A stretch of DNA of 57,476 bases from Lachnoanaerobaculum sanguinis (GTDB lineage: Bacteria > Bacillota > Clostridia > Lachnospirales > Lachnospiraceae). Each line of letters begins with the position of its first letter. Position 1 is the stretch's first letter. Positions 43,044-52,301 of this stretch are shown piece by piece. The position numbers were made by a program, and so were the translations under genes. Under the pieces are notes generated by a model. It saw only the letters and a list, made by a program, of their open reading frames with translations, was not told the DNA's origin and did not search any database. The stretch lies in assembly GCF_033242365.1 (NCBI RefSeq), contig NZ_BTHK01000020.1, forward strand, positions 1 to 57,476. The letters are read 5' to 3'.

Positions 43044-44249
43044 TTACCAATACATTTTCCAATCAGGTCTTGAAAGTCTTGTAAGAGCCTCCATAAAGAA
43101 ATAATCTCCCCAAATCACACACTCATCTACTCCGCTGTTTTTGCAAGTATTATAAGGTGTTTTCTTTGCATATGTTCCATGCAAAAGCTGACCGTTTGAT
43201 ATACTCTTATCTTTAACCTGATAATTCTTTATAAGAGAATACATGATTTTCTTTGCAACTGAAGTATAGTAGGCTCTGCTTTCTTCATCCAGATATTTAC
43301 TCATTTCCAAAAATCCGCATACAGCTATTGCAGCTGATGATGAGTCTCTTGGCTGTTCATTTTCATCTCCGTCACCGAAACTTAGATCCCAATATGGACA
43401 AAGATCTGTAGGCAGATGCTTTAGGAAATACTTTGATACTCTCTCAAAATATTTTATATAGTCCTTATCTCCGGTATTCTTATAGGCAATGGCAGTTCCA
43501 TAAATTCCCCATGCCTGTCCTCTGGCCCATGCGCTGGCATCCTTATACCCTTGACAGGTTGCGCCGTGAGAAAATTCTCCGGTATCCGGATCAAAGAATA
43601 TCGTATGCCAGGTAGAATCATCATCTCTTATTATATACTTCATTGTAGTAATTATATGGTTTTTGGCAATCTCGGCATAATGCTCATCCTTTGTCAATTC
43701 ACTTGCCCGGTAGAGTAGCGGCACATTCAACATACAGTCTATTATAAGTCTGGCATTATCTCTTGCCCACATTTCTCCCCATGCCTGTATATATTTTCCT
43801 TCAGGACGATATCTGCTGCAAAGCTGATCTGCCGCCTTTATTGCCGCCTCCTTTGCATTTTCATAAGAAATTAGGCTGTAAGCTGCCACACAGGAAGGTA
43901 TATAAAGAAATCCCATATCGTGATGGTCTATATAATGTCTTATATTTATTCTCTCTAAAAAAGAATCCACCTGTTTTTTTCCTGCTGTTTCAAATAATTC
44001 TTTGTCCTTCTCATTCTTTGCATTTTCATAGGAAAGCCACACTTCACCTGTCCAAAAACCGCTTGTCCAGTCGGTATTAATACCCGGTGTATAAAAATTC
44101 CCCTCACTGTTTGCATCCGGAAAATGCTCTTCAAATGCGGGTAAGTTGTTCTTTACCTGTTCCATACACATATCAAGAGCCTCACTAATCATATTGTCTG
44201 TGGCTTCCGGGTATTTTTCCAATAAATCAATATCAATCCATTTATCCAC
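43044..44249 (-). CDS. GH88 unsaturated glucuronyl hydrolase, cytosolic
   Basis: A protein of 401 residues, the usual length. It removes the 4,5-unsaturated uronic acid left at the non-reducing end by polysaccharide lyases. The two catalytic-site Asp are visible in YIDHHDMGFLY and LIIDCMLNVPLL, and the (alpha/alpha)6 signature WARGQAWGIYGTA is present. No signal peptide. It acts after the lyase encoded just upstream (21-base gap), so substrates are unsaturated disaccharides from hyaluronan, chondroitin or heparan. Confidence 0.93.
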   Translation of the reverse strand: MDKWIDIDLLEKYPEATDNMISEALDMCMEQVKNNLPAFEEHFPDANSEGNFYTPGINTDWTSGFWTGEVWLSYENAKNEKDKELFETAGKKQVDSFLERINIRHYIDHHDMGFLYIPSCVAAYSLISYENAKEAAIKAADQLCSRYRPEGKYIQAWGEMWARDNARLIIDCMLNVPLLYRASELTKDEHYAEIAKNHIITTMKYIIRDDDSTWHTIFFDPDTGEFSHGATCQGYKDASAWARGQAWGIYGTAIAYKNTGDKDYIKYFERVSKYFLKHLPTDLCPYWDLSFGDGDENEQPRDSSSAAIAVCGFLEMSKYLDEESRAYYTSVAKKIMYSLIKNYQVKDKSISNGQLLHGTYAKKTPYNTCKNSGVDECVIWGDYFFMEALTRLSRPDWKMYW

Positions 44250-44270
44250 TTAACTAATCTCCTTTTAATA

Positions 44271-46277
44271 CTACCATTTAAGTACTGTCATATATTCGGG
44301 ATTTTTATGTAATTCGGCAACCATAGTTTGTCCGAGTCCATATACTCCTCTTATACCGTTTAAGTCACTATGATTTCCAACATCATTTTTAATGAGAACC
44401 ACACTGTATTTCTCCTTGTTTCTTGTAATTACATATCCTTGGGCTGTATCCTTTGAAAGCATAACATCATAAGCGAAATTGTATACATCTTCTTTTACGA
44501 TCTCTATTTTCCGGTTTTCCACGCTTTTTACAATCACTGTAGTTAAAAAGTATGAACCTCTTGTATTTACTTTAAGAGCAGCAGTTTCTTCTATTTGATT
44601 ATAATGTCTTGAAAGTGGAGAAGTAGTAATTTCAGGTAATACTTCACCTCTTTCATCAAAGCACATTATACTGAATTCACACTTTTTCCCTTGCCCTATT
44701 ATCACATTATTTTCTGCTTTTAAACTAATATTATTTCCGAATGCAAAATGCTGTAATAAGTCATTTTCTTTATTTCCTATAATTTCATCACTTATAATAA
44801 TGATACCTGATATCGGTGCTACAATACGCCTTCTAAGAAGCACATTCAAGTCCATATATCCGCAGTGAAAGCCTTCAAATAACAGATGGTTTTCCTTAAA
44901 AACAAAAGTATTTCCCATGGAAGGAGGTAAACTTTTATAAATCCATGAATCCTTGCACTCTGCATATTCACTGTTATTTATAATGGGTACATTGTGAACC
45001 TTACTACCCTTAAGTCTGTATCTTTCCTCTACATCTTTATATGTAAAACGCCCGCTGTCCCTAAGTATTGCTTCACCGTCAAACCAAAGTTCCACATGAA
45101 GTTTATCCTGATGTCCGTGCCCTCCACCAAGACTTGTATTTCTAAAATAAATAAAGTCCGAATTCTCATTGTAGGAGTCTCTCCATATTGCTTCACCGCT
45201 TTCTTTGGCTGTAATAAGCCCTCCCGAGAGTCTTTTACTTTCTAATTTTTCATAGGATAGTGTTCCCTCAATACCAAAAAGCCACGCACTTTCAAAGTCA
45301 AGCTTCTTATAGCCTGCAAATTTAAGTGAACTGTCTTTAAACAATAATGCCGCCCTACTTAGCAGATCTCTTGCATCGGTATCATCTGAATCTCCGGTCA
45401 AGAATTGATGATGATTTGGATAAGTATGTTGTAAAGTAGCAAAGGCCATATTTTTTATGATGTTTTTTTCATCTTCCGAAAAAACTTCATCATTATAAAG
45501 CTTAGCAACTCTTAAAACCTCAAAATATGCATCCAAGACTTCATTATGATACATTGGAGATACTTCCCATTGCATTCCGTCATCATGTATCTGTGTATGA
45601 AGCGCCATCTTTAGAAAATAAATTGCTTTCTTTTTATAATCATCGTTTTTGAGCACCTGTGAAAGTACATATAAACCTGCATACTCCATTACTCCCCAGT
45701 TACTTTTTATGGAAAAGCCCTCTTTAGGATTTGTTGCCAAATGATTTGCATGTACTGATAATGCAAAGAAAAACTTTTCTTTTATTTCATCCGTAATAAG
45801 AGGATGAGATGTAAAAAATGACATTGCCCTTACCCAGTAGTCTGCACGAAGCCCTGTCTCAAGTGTCCTCCAAACTTTTGAGTCGGCATTTTCAATATCG
45901 ATATTTTCATTTATCCAATTAAGCAGCTGATTTAGAAAGGTTTTTACATATATATCATTTTGTTTGATCCAAAACGCCTGCCCCAGACATATCCAATACC
46001 TGTGTCTGTTTAATTGAAAAATAAATTCTTCATCTTCATTAAAGGAGTAATTCCACTTTATTTTTTCACCAAAATTTACCGGTTCATTTGTAGCTTCCAT
46101 GTCCCATGGTAATCTGAAAAGAAATGTATTCTCTGTAAGTTCATCTGCAGTTTGAAGAACAATATCTCTCATATCTTTGCAATTTTTATTACAAAAATCC
46201 GCAATTTTTTTATACTCATCTTTTTTGAATGCAAAATGTTCTTTAAAATCATCCCACAACAAATCTATATTATTCAT
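44271..46277 (-). CDS. Heparinase II/III-family polysaccharide lyase, cytosolic
   Basis: A protein of 668 residues. An N-terminal (alpha/alpha) toroid (to about residue 330) includes LETGLRADYWVRAMSF and FSIKSNWGVMEYAGLY. The heparinase II/III-type beta-sandwich follows, with GGGHGHQDKLHVELWFDGEAILRDSG. It cleaves uronic-acid-containing glycosaminoglycans by beta-elimination. No signal peptide, so it is an oligosaccharide lyase acting inside the cell. Its ATG overlaps the sulfatase stop (ATGA). Which glycosaminoglycan is cut (heparan sulfate, hyaluronan or chondroitin) cannot be read from the sequence. Confidence 0.88.
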   Translation of the reverse strand: MNNIDLLWDDFKEHFAFKKDEYKKIADFCNKNCKDMRDIVLQTADELTENTFLFRLPWDMEATNEPVNFGEKIKWNYSFNEDEEFIFQLNRHRYWICLGQAFWIKQNDIYVKTFLNQLLNWINENIDIENADSKVWRTLETGLRADYWVRAMSFFTSHPLITDEIKEKFFFALSVHANHLATNPKEGFSIKSNWGVMEYAGLYVLSQVLKNDDYKKKAIYFLKMALHTQIHDDGMQWEVSPMYHNEVLDAYFEVLRVAKLYNDEVFSEDEKNIIKNMAFATLQHTYPNHHQFLTGDSDDTDARDLLSRAALLFKDSSLKFAGYKKLDFESAWLFGIEGTLSYEKLESKRLSGGLITAKESGEAIWRDSYNENSDFIYFRNTSLGGGHGHQDKLHVELWFDGEAILRDSGRFTYKDVEERYRLKGSKVHNVPIINNSEYAECKDSWIYKSLPPSMGNTFVFKENHLLFEGFHCGYMDLNVLLRRRIVAPISGIIIISDEIIGNKENDLLQHFAFGNNISLKAENNVIIGQGKKCEFSIMCFDERGEVLPEITTSPLSRHYNQIEETAALKVNTRGSYFLTTVIVKSVENRKIEIVKEDVYNFAYDVMLSKDTAQGYVITRNKEKYSVVLIKNDVGNHSDLNGIRGVYGLGQTMVAELHKNPEYMTVLKW

Positions 46278-47677
46278 AGTTCACTGTTCCAGTTTTTATA
46301 AAAACCGTCATTTTGACGCTTCAGCCATTTAATAACTTCTTCTTCCAGGTTTCCTGCCAGCTGTTTATTTTCTTCCAATTCTAAATCAATAGTTGTTTTT
46401 TGAAGCGGATCATTTTGTATATCATAAAGATATCTTTTTGAATTAGAGATAACATCATAACCCAGCTCCATAACATAGGTATATTTTCTTGTTCTAACAC
46501 CACGCCATCCATACTCGGCAGGATTCTTACCCGCTTTTTTAAATTTTTCTACAAAATCCGCTCTGCCGGGGCATGCCATGATAAAGCTTACCCTATCCTC
46601 ATTCTCATCACCTTTAATAAATTTGGCACAGTCCTCGCCTTCAACTGTTTCCGGTATATCGCAACCTAAAAGTCCCAAAACCGTAGGCATCATATCCTGA
46701 CTTCCCATACATGTAGAACATCTCTTATTATTATTTCCCGGTACATGTACTACAAAAGGAATTTTTATTGATTCCTCGTACCAGACATGCTTGCCCATCA
46801 GTCCATGTGAGCCCATCATATCCCCATGATCCGCCGACAAGATTACAAGAGTATCTTCGTACAGATTATTTTCTTTCAGATAGTCAATCAACCTTCCAAA
46901 CTGCTTGTCAAGACCGCTTATAGCAGCATAATACTGCTTTGTTGTGAGCTTTAATTCTTCTTCACTCATTGCGGCATTTTCACCGGTGTGATGATGAATA
47001 TTTTCAAAGATAACATTTTCCTTTAACTCCACATCATCATACAGTTTTAAGTATTCATCCGGAACTTCACTGTATACGCTATGTGGAGGATTCCAAGATA
47101 TATACATGGCAAAAGGTTTTGATTTGTCTCTTATTTTAGATAAATAATCTATCGCCTTATCTGTTTCATGCTCAGGTGACCATTTATTTACCTTAATCAT
47201 CTCATCAGTGTCATGCCAATAATGTGGTGATAAATGCATATCATAAGTACCATATGAGTACCAATAATCAAACCCATGCCTTCTTACTCCCGGCGGAGTA
47301 TATGCATCCCAATCTCTTGCACCTGACTTTGGAAATTCACAAATATTTTGTTCGGGTTCATCTAAATGCCATTTCCCTATATATGCGGTTTCATAACCGG
47401 CTTTTTTCAGTACCTGACCTACACAAATCTCTTCATCTTTTAATCTTAAAGATAATCCCTTCTTACAGTTTGTAAAAAATCCCGATGACAGCGGATATTT
47501 TCCGGTCATAAGGCTGGCTCTATGAGGAGAGCAAACCGGAAAGGTACTGAAAGTATGGTCGCAATAGGTTGACTCTTTGCAAAAATTATCCATATTCGGA
47601 GTTTTAACCGGATCTTCCTTTGCATATCCTATCGCTCCGGCTCTCCATTGATCTGCAAAAACAAACAATAAATTCAT
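46274..47677 (-). CDS. Cysteine-type sulfatase (S1 family), cytosolic
   Basis: A protein of 467 residues. The formylglycine precursor motif is CSPHRASLMTGKYP with Cys49. The metal residues are in FVFADQWR and SADHGDMMGSHG. The Cys form is matured by the anaerobic radical-SAM enzyme, whose gene lies at 52302-53414. There is no signal peptide, so the enzyme desulfates imported oligosaccharides in the cytoplasm, before or after the lyase and GH88 enzyme. It starts 14 bases after the permease gene. Confidence 0.92.
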   Translation of the reverse strand: MNLLFVFADQWRAGAIGYAKEDPVKTPNMDNFCKESTYCDHTFSTFPVCSPHRASLMTGKYPLSSGFFTNCKKGLSLRLKDEEICVGQVLKKAGYETAYIGKWHLDEPEQNICEFPKSGARDWDAYTPPGVRRHGFDYWYSYGTYDMHLSPHYWHDTDEMIKVNKWSPEHETDKAIDYLSKIRDKSKPFAMYISWNPPHSVYSEVPDEYLKLYDDVELKENVIFENIHHHTGENAAMSEEELKLTTKQYYAAISGLDKQFGRLIDYLKENNLYEDTLVILSADHGDMMGSHGLMGKHVWYEESIKIPFVVHVPGNNNKRCSTCMGSQDMMPTVLGLLGCDIPETVEGEDCAKFIKGDENEDRVSFIMACPGRADFVEKFKKAGKNPAEYGWRGVRTRKYTYVMELGYDVISNSKRYLYDIQNDPLQKTTIDLELEENKQLAGNLEEEVIKWLKRQNDGFYKNWNSEL

Positions 47678-47691
47678 TTTGTGCTTCCTTC

Positions 47692-48576
47692 CTATCCCTT
47701 CACGCCTCCGGTTATTCCACCGATAATCTTCTTTGAAAGTCCGATGTAGAGTATAAATGTCGGAATAAATACAATTATTACGGAAGCAAATAAGCCTGAC
47801 CAGTCACCGCTGTATTTCATTCCGTTTATCATCGAGAATAATCCAAGGGCTACAGGTCTTAGTTTCTCTGAATTTACAAATAAAAGTGAAAGGAAATATT
47901 CATTCCATATCGCTATAAAATTAAAAATTGTTACCGTTACAACTCCACCCTGAGCCAGTGGGAACACAATCATCCAAAAAGCTTTTATCGGATGACATCC
48001 GTCTATAGCCGCCGCCTCTTCATAAGCACTTGAAATATTGGCAAAATATGCCATAAGAAATGTAGTTGTATAAGGTACCTTTATAGCTACAAACAAAACT
48101 ATAAGTACAATTCTGTTTGAAAAAGCATTACCAAGTAAACCTGCTCCCGCCACCAATGTATACAAAGGTATTATTACCATTATAAGAGGAACACCCATAG
48201 TTCCTGCCAATGCGGAGGTAAGAAATTTTCTTCCCTTGAATTCAAATCTTTGTAAAACATAAGCATATGGAGCACATACAAGAATAATAAATACACAGGA
48301 TAAAACCGCATAAATGAGCGAGTTTACAAAAAATACGGAAACATTTGATGATACCCATGCTTTAGCATAGTTCTCAAAATGAAGTCCTGTTTTAAATCCT
48401 AAAATATCTCCAGAAAATATATCTGCAGTAGTAGACAAACTTGCAGCCACTACCCAACCTAAAAGCACCGCAGTAAAAGCAACCCAAAGTATCAGTATTA
48501 TATATCCGGGTAACAGTTTAATCTCTTTTGACAAGTTAAAAGGTGCGGATTTTTCTTTGTTTTTCAGCATTTTCAT
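47692..48576 (-). CDS. Carbohydrate ABC transporter permease (UgpE/MalG-like)
   Basis: A protein of 294 residues with six helices. The coupling loop SAYEEAAAIDGCHPIKAFWMIVFPLAQG and the C-terminal GGITGGVKG fit MalG-type permeases. Partner of the UgpA-like permease encoded 13 bases upstream. The ATPase is not encoded in this operon. Confidence 0.9.
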   Translation of the reverse strand: MKMLKNKEKSAPFNLSKEIKLLPGYIILILWVAFTAVLLGWVVAASLSTTADIFSGDILGFKTGLHFENYAKAWVSSNVSVFFVNSLIYAVLSCVFIILVCAPYAYVLQRFEFKGRKFLTSALAGTMGVPLIMVIIPLYTLVAGAGLLGNAFSNRIVLIVLFVAIKVPYTTTFLMAYFANISSAYEEAAAIDGCHPIKAFWMIVFPLAQGGVVTVTIFNFIAIWNEYFLSLLFVNSEKLRPVALGLFSMINGMKYSGDWSGLFASVIIVFIPTFILYIGLSKKIIGGITGGVKG

Positions 48577-48589
48577 AATCTAACCTTTC

Positions 48590-49498
48590 TTAAAATTCCA
48601 AATCATCATCTTTAAGAACTCTATTGGCAACTCTAAATATAATTATTACCAAAGCGCAAAGAATTATACCTATTGCCGCACCTGCACCCGCATCACGAGA
48701 AATCATATCGGCAGTTTCAGCTCCGAATACTTTGGTATACATATATACCATAGGTACTACTGTTGAGGTATCTGCAGTTAAAGGTGAGAAAAGCTGTGAC
48801 CATATAAAGAATCCTGCAATACTTATTGACCACATAATAATATTTGTCCTTAAAATTCCTCTTAACAGAGGCAGTGTTATATGAAAAAACTGTTGAACCT
48901 TATTTGCACCGTCTATGCCTGATGCTTCATAGTATTCCTTACTTATTCTTTCAATTCCGCTTATCCATATAAGCATATGATGTCCTATCATTCCGAAGCA
49001 GTAAGAAAATAAAAGTGCATAGAATTTATGCTCAGCATCCAGCCACTGTATTTTTGCCAAGCTCTCCAAACCGATCATTCTAAAGAAAGTTGTAAAAAAT
49101 CCATAGGAGGAATTAAAGGCATATTGAATCCACATTGTAGCCATAGCTACCGCACTGATTACATTCGGCAAATATATTGCCGCCTGAAAAAATCCCTTTC
49201 CCCTTATTCCGCTTGTCAAAATGATGGCTATCAATAAAGAGATTGAAAGTGTAACTATACCTCCGATTGTCCATATCTTTGCTATATTAATAAGTGACTG
49301 TATAAACAATGGTGCATTAAACAAATCCACATAATTTCCTAAGCCTCTAAATTCCCATTTGTTTATCGGATCCGTAATTTCCACTATCTTAAAAAAGCTC
49401 ATAATTACGGTTCTTATTATCGGGTAAATAAATACTCCAAGAAACAATATTGTTCCGGGAATAGTAAATGCCCAAATCATAATTTTATTGCGTTTCAT
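48590..49498 (-). CDS. Carbohydrate ABC transporter permease (UgpA/MalF-like)
   Basis: About 302 residues with six helices. The coupling loop is KEYYEASGIDGANKVQQFFHITLPLL. I chose the ATG at 49498 (MKRNKIM), because GAAGGG lies just upstream; a TTG at 49525 would add nine residues. A hairpin in the gap before this gene may lower permease expression relative to the binding protein. Confidence 0.9.
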   Translation of the reverse strand: MKRNKIMIWAFTIPGTILFLGVFIYPIIRTVIMSFFKIVEITDPINKWEFRGLGNYVDLFNAPLFIQSLINIAKIWTIGGIVTLSISLLIAIILTSGIRGKGFFQAAIYLPNVISAVAMATMWIQYAFNSSYGFFTTFFRMIGLESLAKIQWLDAEHKFYALLFSYCFGMIGHHMLIWISGIERISKEYYEASGIDGANKVQQFFHITLPLLRGILRTNIIMWSISIAGFFIWSQLFSPLTADTSTVVPMVYMYTKVFGAETADMISRDAGAGAAIGIILCALVIIIFRVANRVLKDDDLEF

Positions 49499-49573
49499 AA
49501 ATATTTTCCCTTCTGAAACAGGCAAGAGCCCGGCTTTTAGCTTATTATATTAAATTCAGTAATTATTTAAAAA

Positions 49574-49608
49574 GGCAGGTCAAATAACGACCTCGTTACC
49601 CACCTGCC
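49574..49608 (-). terminator. Hairpin between binding-protein and permease genes (partial terminator)
   Basis: GGCAGGT/ACCTGCC form the outer stem, with a perfect inner TAACGA-CC-TCGTTA. On the minus strand a short T-run (TTTTT) follows. The element lies right after the binding-protein stop, within the operon, so it can stabilise that mRNA 3' end and reduce read-through into the permease genes. Confidence 0.75.
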
Positions 49609-49628
49609 CTCTTTCGTTCATTTAGAAT

Positions 49629-50957
49629 TTATTTTCCTGCTGCCTTTTTCATATTTTCAACAAATTCAGCACCTGTAATCTTACCTGAGTAAAGCTTAAT
49701 TAAGTTCTCCTTTAATGCCGGTGTGATCTCCGGATTGCTTTCCGCACCACCCATGATCTCTGTGCAGTTATCAAAGTATGGCTTTACATCAGCCAACTGC
49801 TCAGGCCATGAAGGATTCTGTGAATCTGCAGGAAGACTTATACTCTCCTTGGCAAGCTTCTCGTCATATTCACCTCTTGTCATCTTCTCAATAAATCCGA
49901 ATGCAGCTTCTTTATTCTTACATACTGAAGTAATAGCAAAGCTCTGTCCACCAATCATCATAGCTTCTGTGCCGTTAATTCCGTTATTAACTTCAGGATA
50001 TCCGAAAAATCCCCATTCAAAATCAGGTCCTGTAATATTTTTAACTTCATTCACAACATATGTTCCTACAGCATACATTGCAACCTTACCTGTAGCAAAT
50101 TCAGTATTCTGTCCTGTAGGGAATACGTTTGAAGCCACAAGTTCTGAGAAATAACCCTTTGAGGCAAGCTCTGCCAAGTCATTAGCTGTTTGTAAAACTT
50201 CAGGTCTGTCCCACTCATTGTTGTTAATAGTTTCCTTTAAGCCTTCACTTCCTACAAGTCTTCCAAGATGCATACCGAAAGCCTGTGGTACATATGCATC
50301 ATCAGTTGTAATCGGAGTTATTCCGGCATCTTTAAGCTTTTGACATGTTGCAAGGAACTCATCCCAGTTTGTAGGTACCTTATCAATACCTGCTTCTTTG
50401 AAAAGCTTTTTATTGTAAAAATAAGCGTTTGCCTTGAACTGATATGGAATCTCTTTAAGTACGCCTTCATTATAGCTTCTGAAAAGCTTCATCATTGTAG
50501 GATTTGAACGTGACTCATAATCACTTTCTTTAACCAAATCCTCAAGACTTATAATACGATCACCGTAATTGCTCTTGTTTCCCTGTCCGTCAAAGAAGTC
50601 AACCTGCTGTTTTGCATCAAGTGCCGGAATCAAACCTTCTTTAATTCCCTTACGTCCTTTAAACTCCACTTCAATTTCTACACCGGTTTCTTTTTCATAT
50701 GCTTTTACAGCCTCGGCGATAACAATTCCCTGCGGCTCTGTAGCTTCCCAGTTTGACCAGTATACGAGCTTAACTCCGCTGTAATCAGGTCCTTTAGCCG
50801 TATCATCCTTTGACTCACCGCTTGTGCCCTCGCTTGATGCTTGAGCTGCTGTAGTACTTTCCTTGGCTGAATTGTTACCACAACCTGCCAGTGCCGACAT
50901 AATCATTGCGCCGGAAATTACTGCAACTCCAACCTTTTGTAAAAACTTTCTCTTCAT
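49629..50957 (-). CDS. Extracellular solute-binding lipoprotein for glycosaminoglycan oligosaccharides
   Basis: A protein of 442 residues. The signal peptide ends in the lipobox LAGC (Cys about 26), followed by a Ser/Thr/Ala-rich spacer. The rest is a family 1 binding protein (VKLVYWSNWEATEPQG start, GKVAMYAVGTYV late). It captures a substrate at the surface for the two permeases encoded downstream. The substrate class is inferred from the operon (sulfated, unsaturated uronate-containing oligosaccharides). AAGGAGGAT precedes the ATG. Confidence 0.9.
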   Translation of the reverse strand: MKRKFLQKVGVAVISGAMIMSALAGCGNNSAKESTTAAQASSEGTSGESKDDTAKGPDYSGVKLVYWSNWEATEPQGIVIAEAVKAYEKETGVEIEVEFKGRKGIKEGLIPALDAKQQVDFFDGQGNKSNYGDRIISLEDLVKESDYESRSNPTMMKLFRSYNEGVLKEIPYQFKANAYFYNKKLFKEAGIDKVPTNWDEFLATCQKLKDAGITPITTDDAYVPQAFGMHLGRLVGSEGLKETINNNEWDRPEVLQTANDLAELASKGYFSELVASNVFPTGQNTEFATGKVAMYAVGTYVVNEVKNITGPDFEWGFFGYPEVNNGINGTEAMMIGGQSFAITSVCKNKEAAFGFIEKMTRGEYDEKLAKESISLPADSQNPSWPEQLADVKPYFDNCTEIMGGAESNPEITPALKENLIKLYSGKITGAEFVENMKKAAGK

Positions 50958-51041
50958 ATAATCCTCCTTGAATATGTATATTCACACATTTTATTAAACT
51001 GTATTCCCCTTCGAAAAACAGCAAATATAGTTCTAAAAAAT

Positions 51042-52115
51042 TCAATCCGCACAGAGATCCGCATTATTTTCAAGAGCGATATCAATTCTGCATGGTATAA
51101 CATCAGGTACAGACATGTTTTTTATTAAGCAATCCACCATAATCTTAAAAGCCATATATCCTTTATCATAAGGATTTTGGTCTATAACTGCCGACATTCT
51201 CTTCTGCTTTAGAAATTCTAACGTTTCTTCATTTAAGTCGGTACCGATTATAGGTACTTTTTTATTCTTACCATGTTTTTCAAGTGCTTCAATAAACGCT
51301 CTGTTATCATGAGAGGTAAGTGCATATATAAGACATATATCACTATACTTATCAAGCGCCTCACAGGCGTTTTTATAAAGTTCGCCTCTATGATCCATAT
51401 TCCTTGTATATCCTGTTACAAGTTCTATTATCAGCTCCGGTTTGTTTTCTTTTATATAATTACAAAAGCTTTCCAAACGTCCCTCATGTATCTTTGAATC
51501 TTTACGTCCACAGGAAACAAGTATTCTTCCGCTACCTTGAGTAATAAGCCCTGCAAGCTCGGCTGCCACTTTACCAACCTGTATTTCTCTTGGCGGAATG
51601 CTGATGAGACCTTCAGGAATTTCGATGTGATCATCTATAACCAGCACTCTCATATCCTTTGCCAACATCCTTTGAAACTGCATGAGTACCTCAGATGCTC
51701 TTGTAAAAGAAATTGTAATAACGCCGCCATATTCATTTGGTCCCTTATCGGCAATCTCTTTTAACTGCGCAAGTTGCTCTTCTTCGTTATCACATACAAA
51801 AGGACTTATTTCTATATTCAGTCCTTTAAGCTCCTGTGCACCTTTGTTAATGCCAAGCCATAAATAATCAAAATAAATCTTTTTCTCCCATTTGTCTTTT
51901 GGAAGCACTACAGCAACTTTACTTGTTTTTCTTTTTATTGAGGCTGCAGCATAATTTTCCACATACCCCATTTCTTTTGCTGTTTCCAAAATTTTAGAAC
52001 GAAGTTCGTTGCTTATCCCTTCTTTTCCTCTAAGTGCTCTGTGAACCGAAACAGCCGATATACCAAGTTCTTTTGATATATCCTTTATGGTTACCTTTTC
52101 TGAAGCTTTTTTCAT
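51042..52115 (-). CDS. LacI-family transcriptional regulator
   Basis: A protein of 357 residues. The N-terminal helix-turn-helix VTIKDISKELGISAVSVHRALRG is typical of the family, with the hinge region ASIKRKT. The periplasmic-binding-like effector domain follows. It heads the operon, 84 bases before the binding-protein gene, with no separate promoter evident between them. It probably represses the operon and itself until an unsaturated disaccharide or similar inducer binds. A near-palindromic operator lies upstream of its start. Confidence 0.92.
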   Translation of the reverse strand: MKKASEKVTIKDISKELGISAVSVHRALRGKEGISNELRSKILETAKEMGYVENYAAASIKRKTSKVAVVLPKDKWEKKIYFDYLWLGINKGAQELKGLNIEISPFVCDNEEEQLAQLKEIADKGPNEYGGVITISFTRASEVLMQFQRMLAKDMRVLVIDDHIEIPEGLISIPPREIQVGKVAAELAGLITQGSGRILVSCGRKDSKIHEGRLESFCNYIKENKPELIIELVTGYTRNMDHRGELYKNACEALDKYSDICLIYALTSHDNRAFIEALEKHGKNKKVPIIGTDLNEETLEFLKQKRMSAVIDQNPYDKGYMAFKIMVDCLIKNMSVPDVIPCRIDIALENNADLCAD

Positions 52116-52176
52116 AAATAATCTTTCTCCAATCTTTTAAAATCAAAGCCGGATATTAAGTTAAATTATCGTTTGC

Positions 52177-52188
52177 GTAACCGTTTAC
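52177..52188. promoter_or_regulatory. Candidate LacI-type operator upstream of the regulator gene
   Basis: GTAACCGTTTAC is a 12-bp near-palindrome with the CG centre typical of LacI/CcpA sites; only two symmetric positions mismatch. It lies about 62 bases before the lacI-type start, the expected place for autoregulation. A CcpA-type site is an alternative reading. Confidence 0.5.
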
Positions 52189-52301
52189 TTATGTGGTAAG
52201 TATATACCTAAATCGCTTTATTGTCAATATTTTTATTTATATTGTATAAAATGATTTTTACTTTAAAATATGCCTTATGTGCATACGTAATATAGCCGTT
52301 T

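Noticed and set aside
43433..43615. Small plus-strand ORFs opposite the glycosaminoglycan genes
   Set aside because: All are antisense shadows of well-supported minus-strand genes, with no ribosome binding sites.
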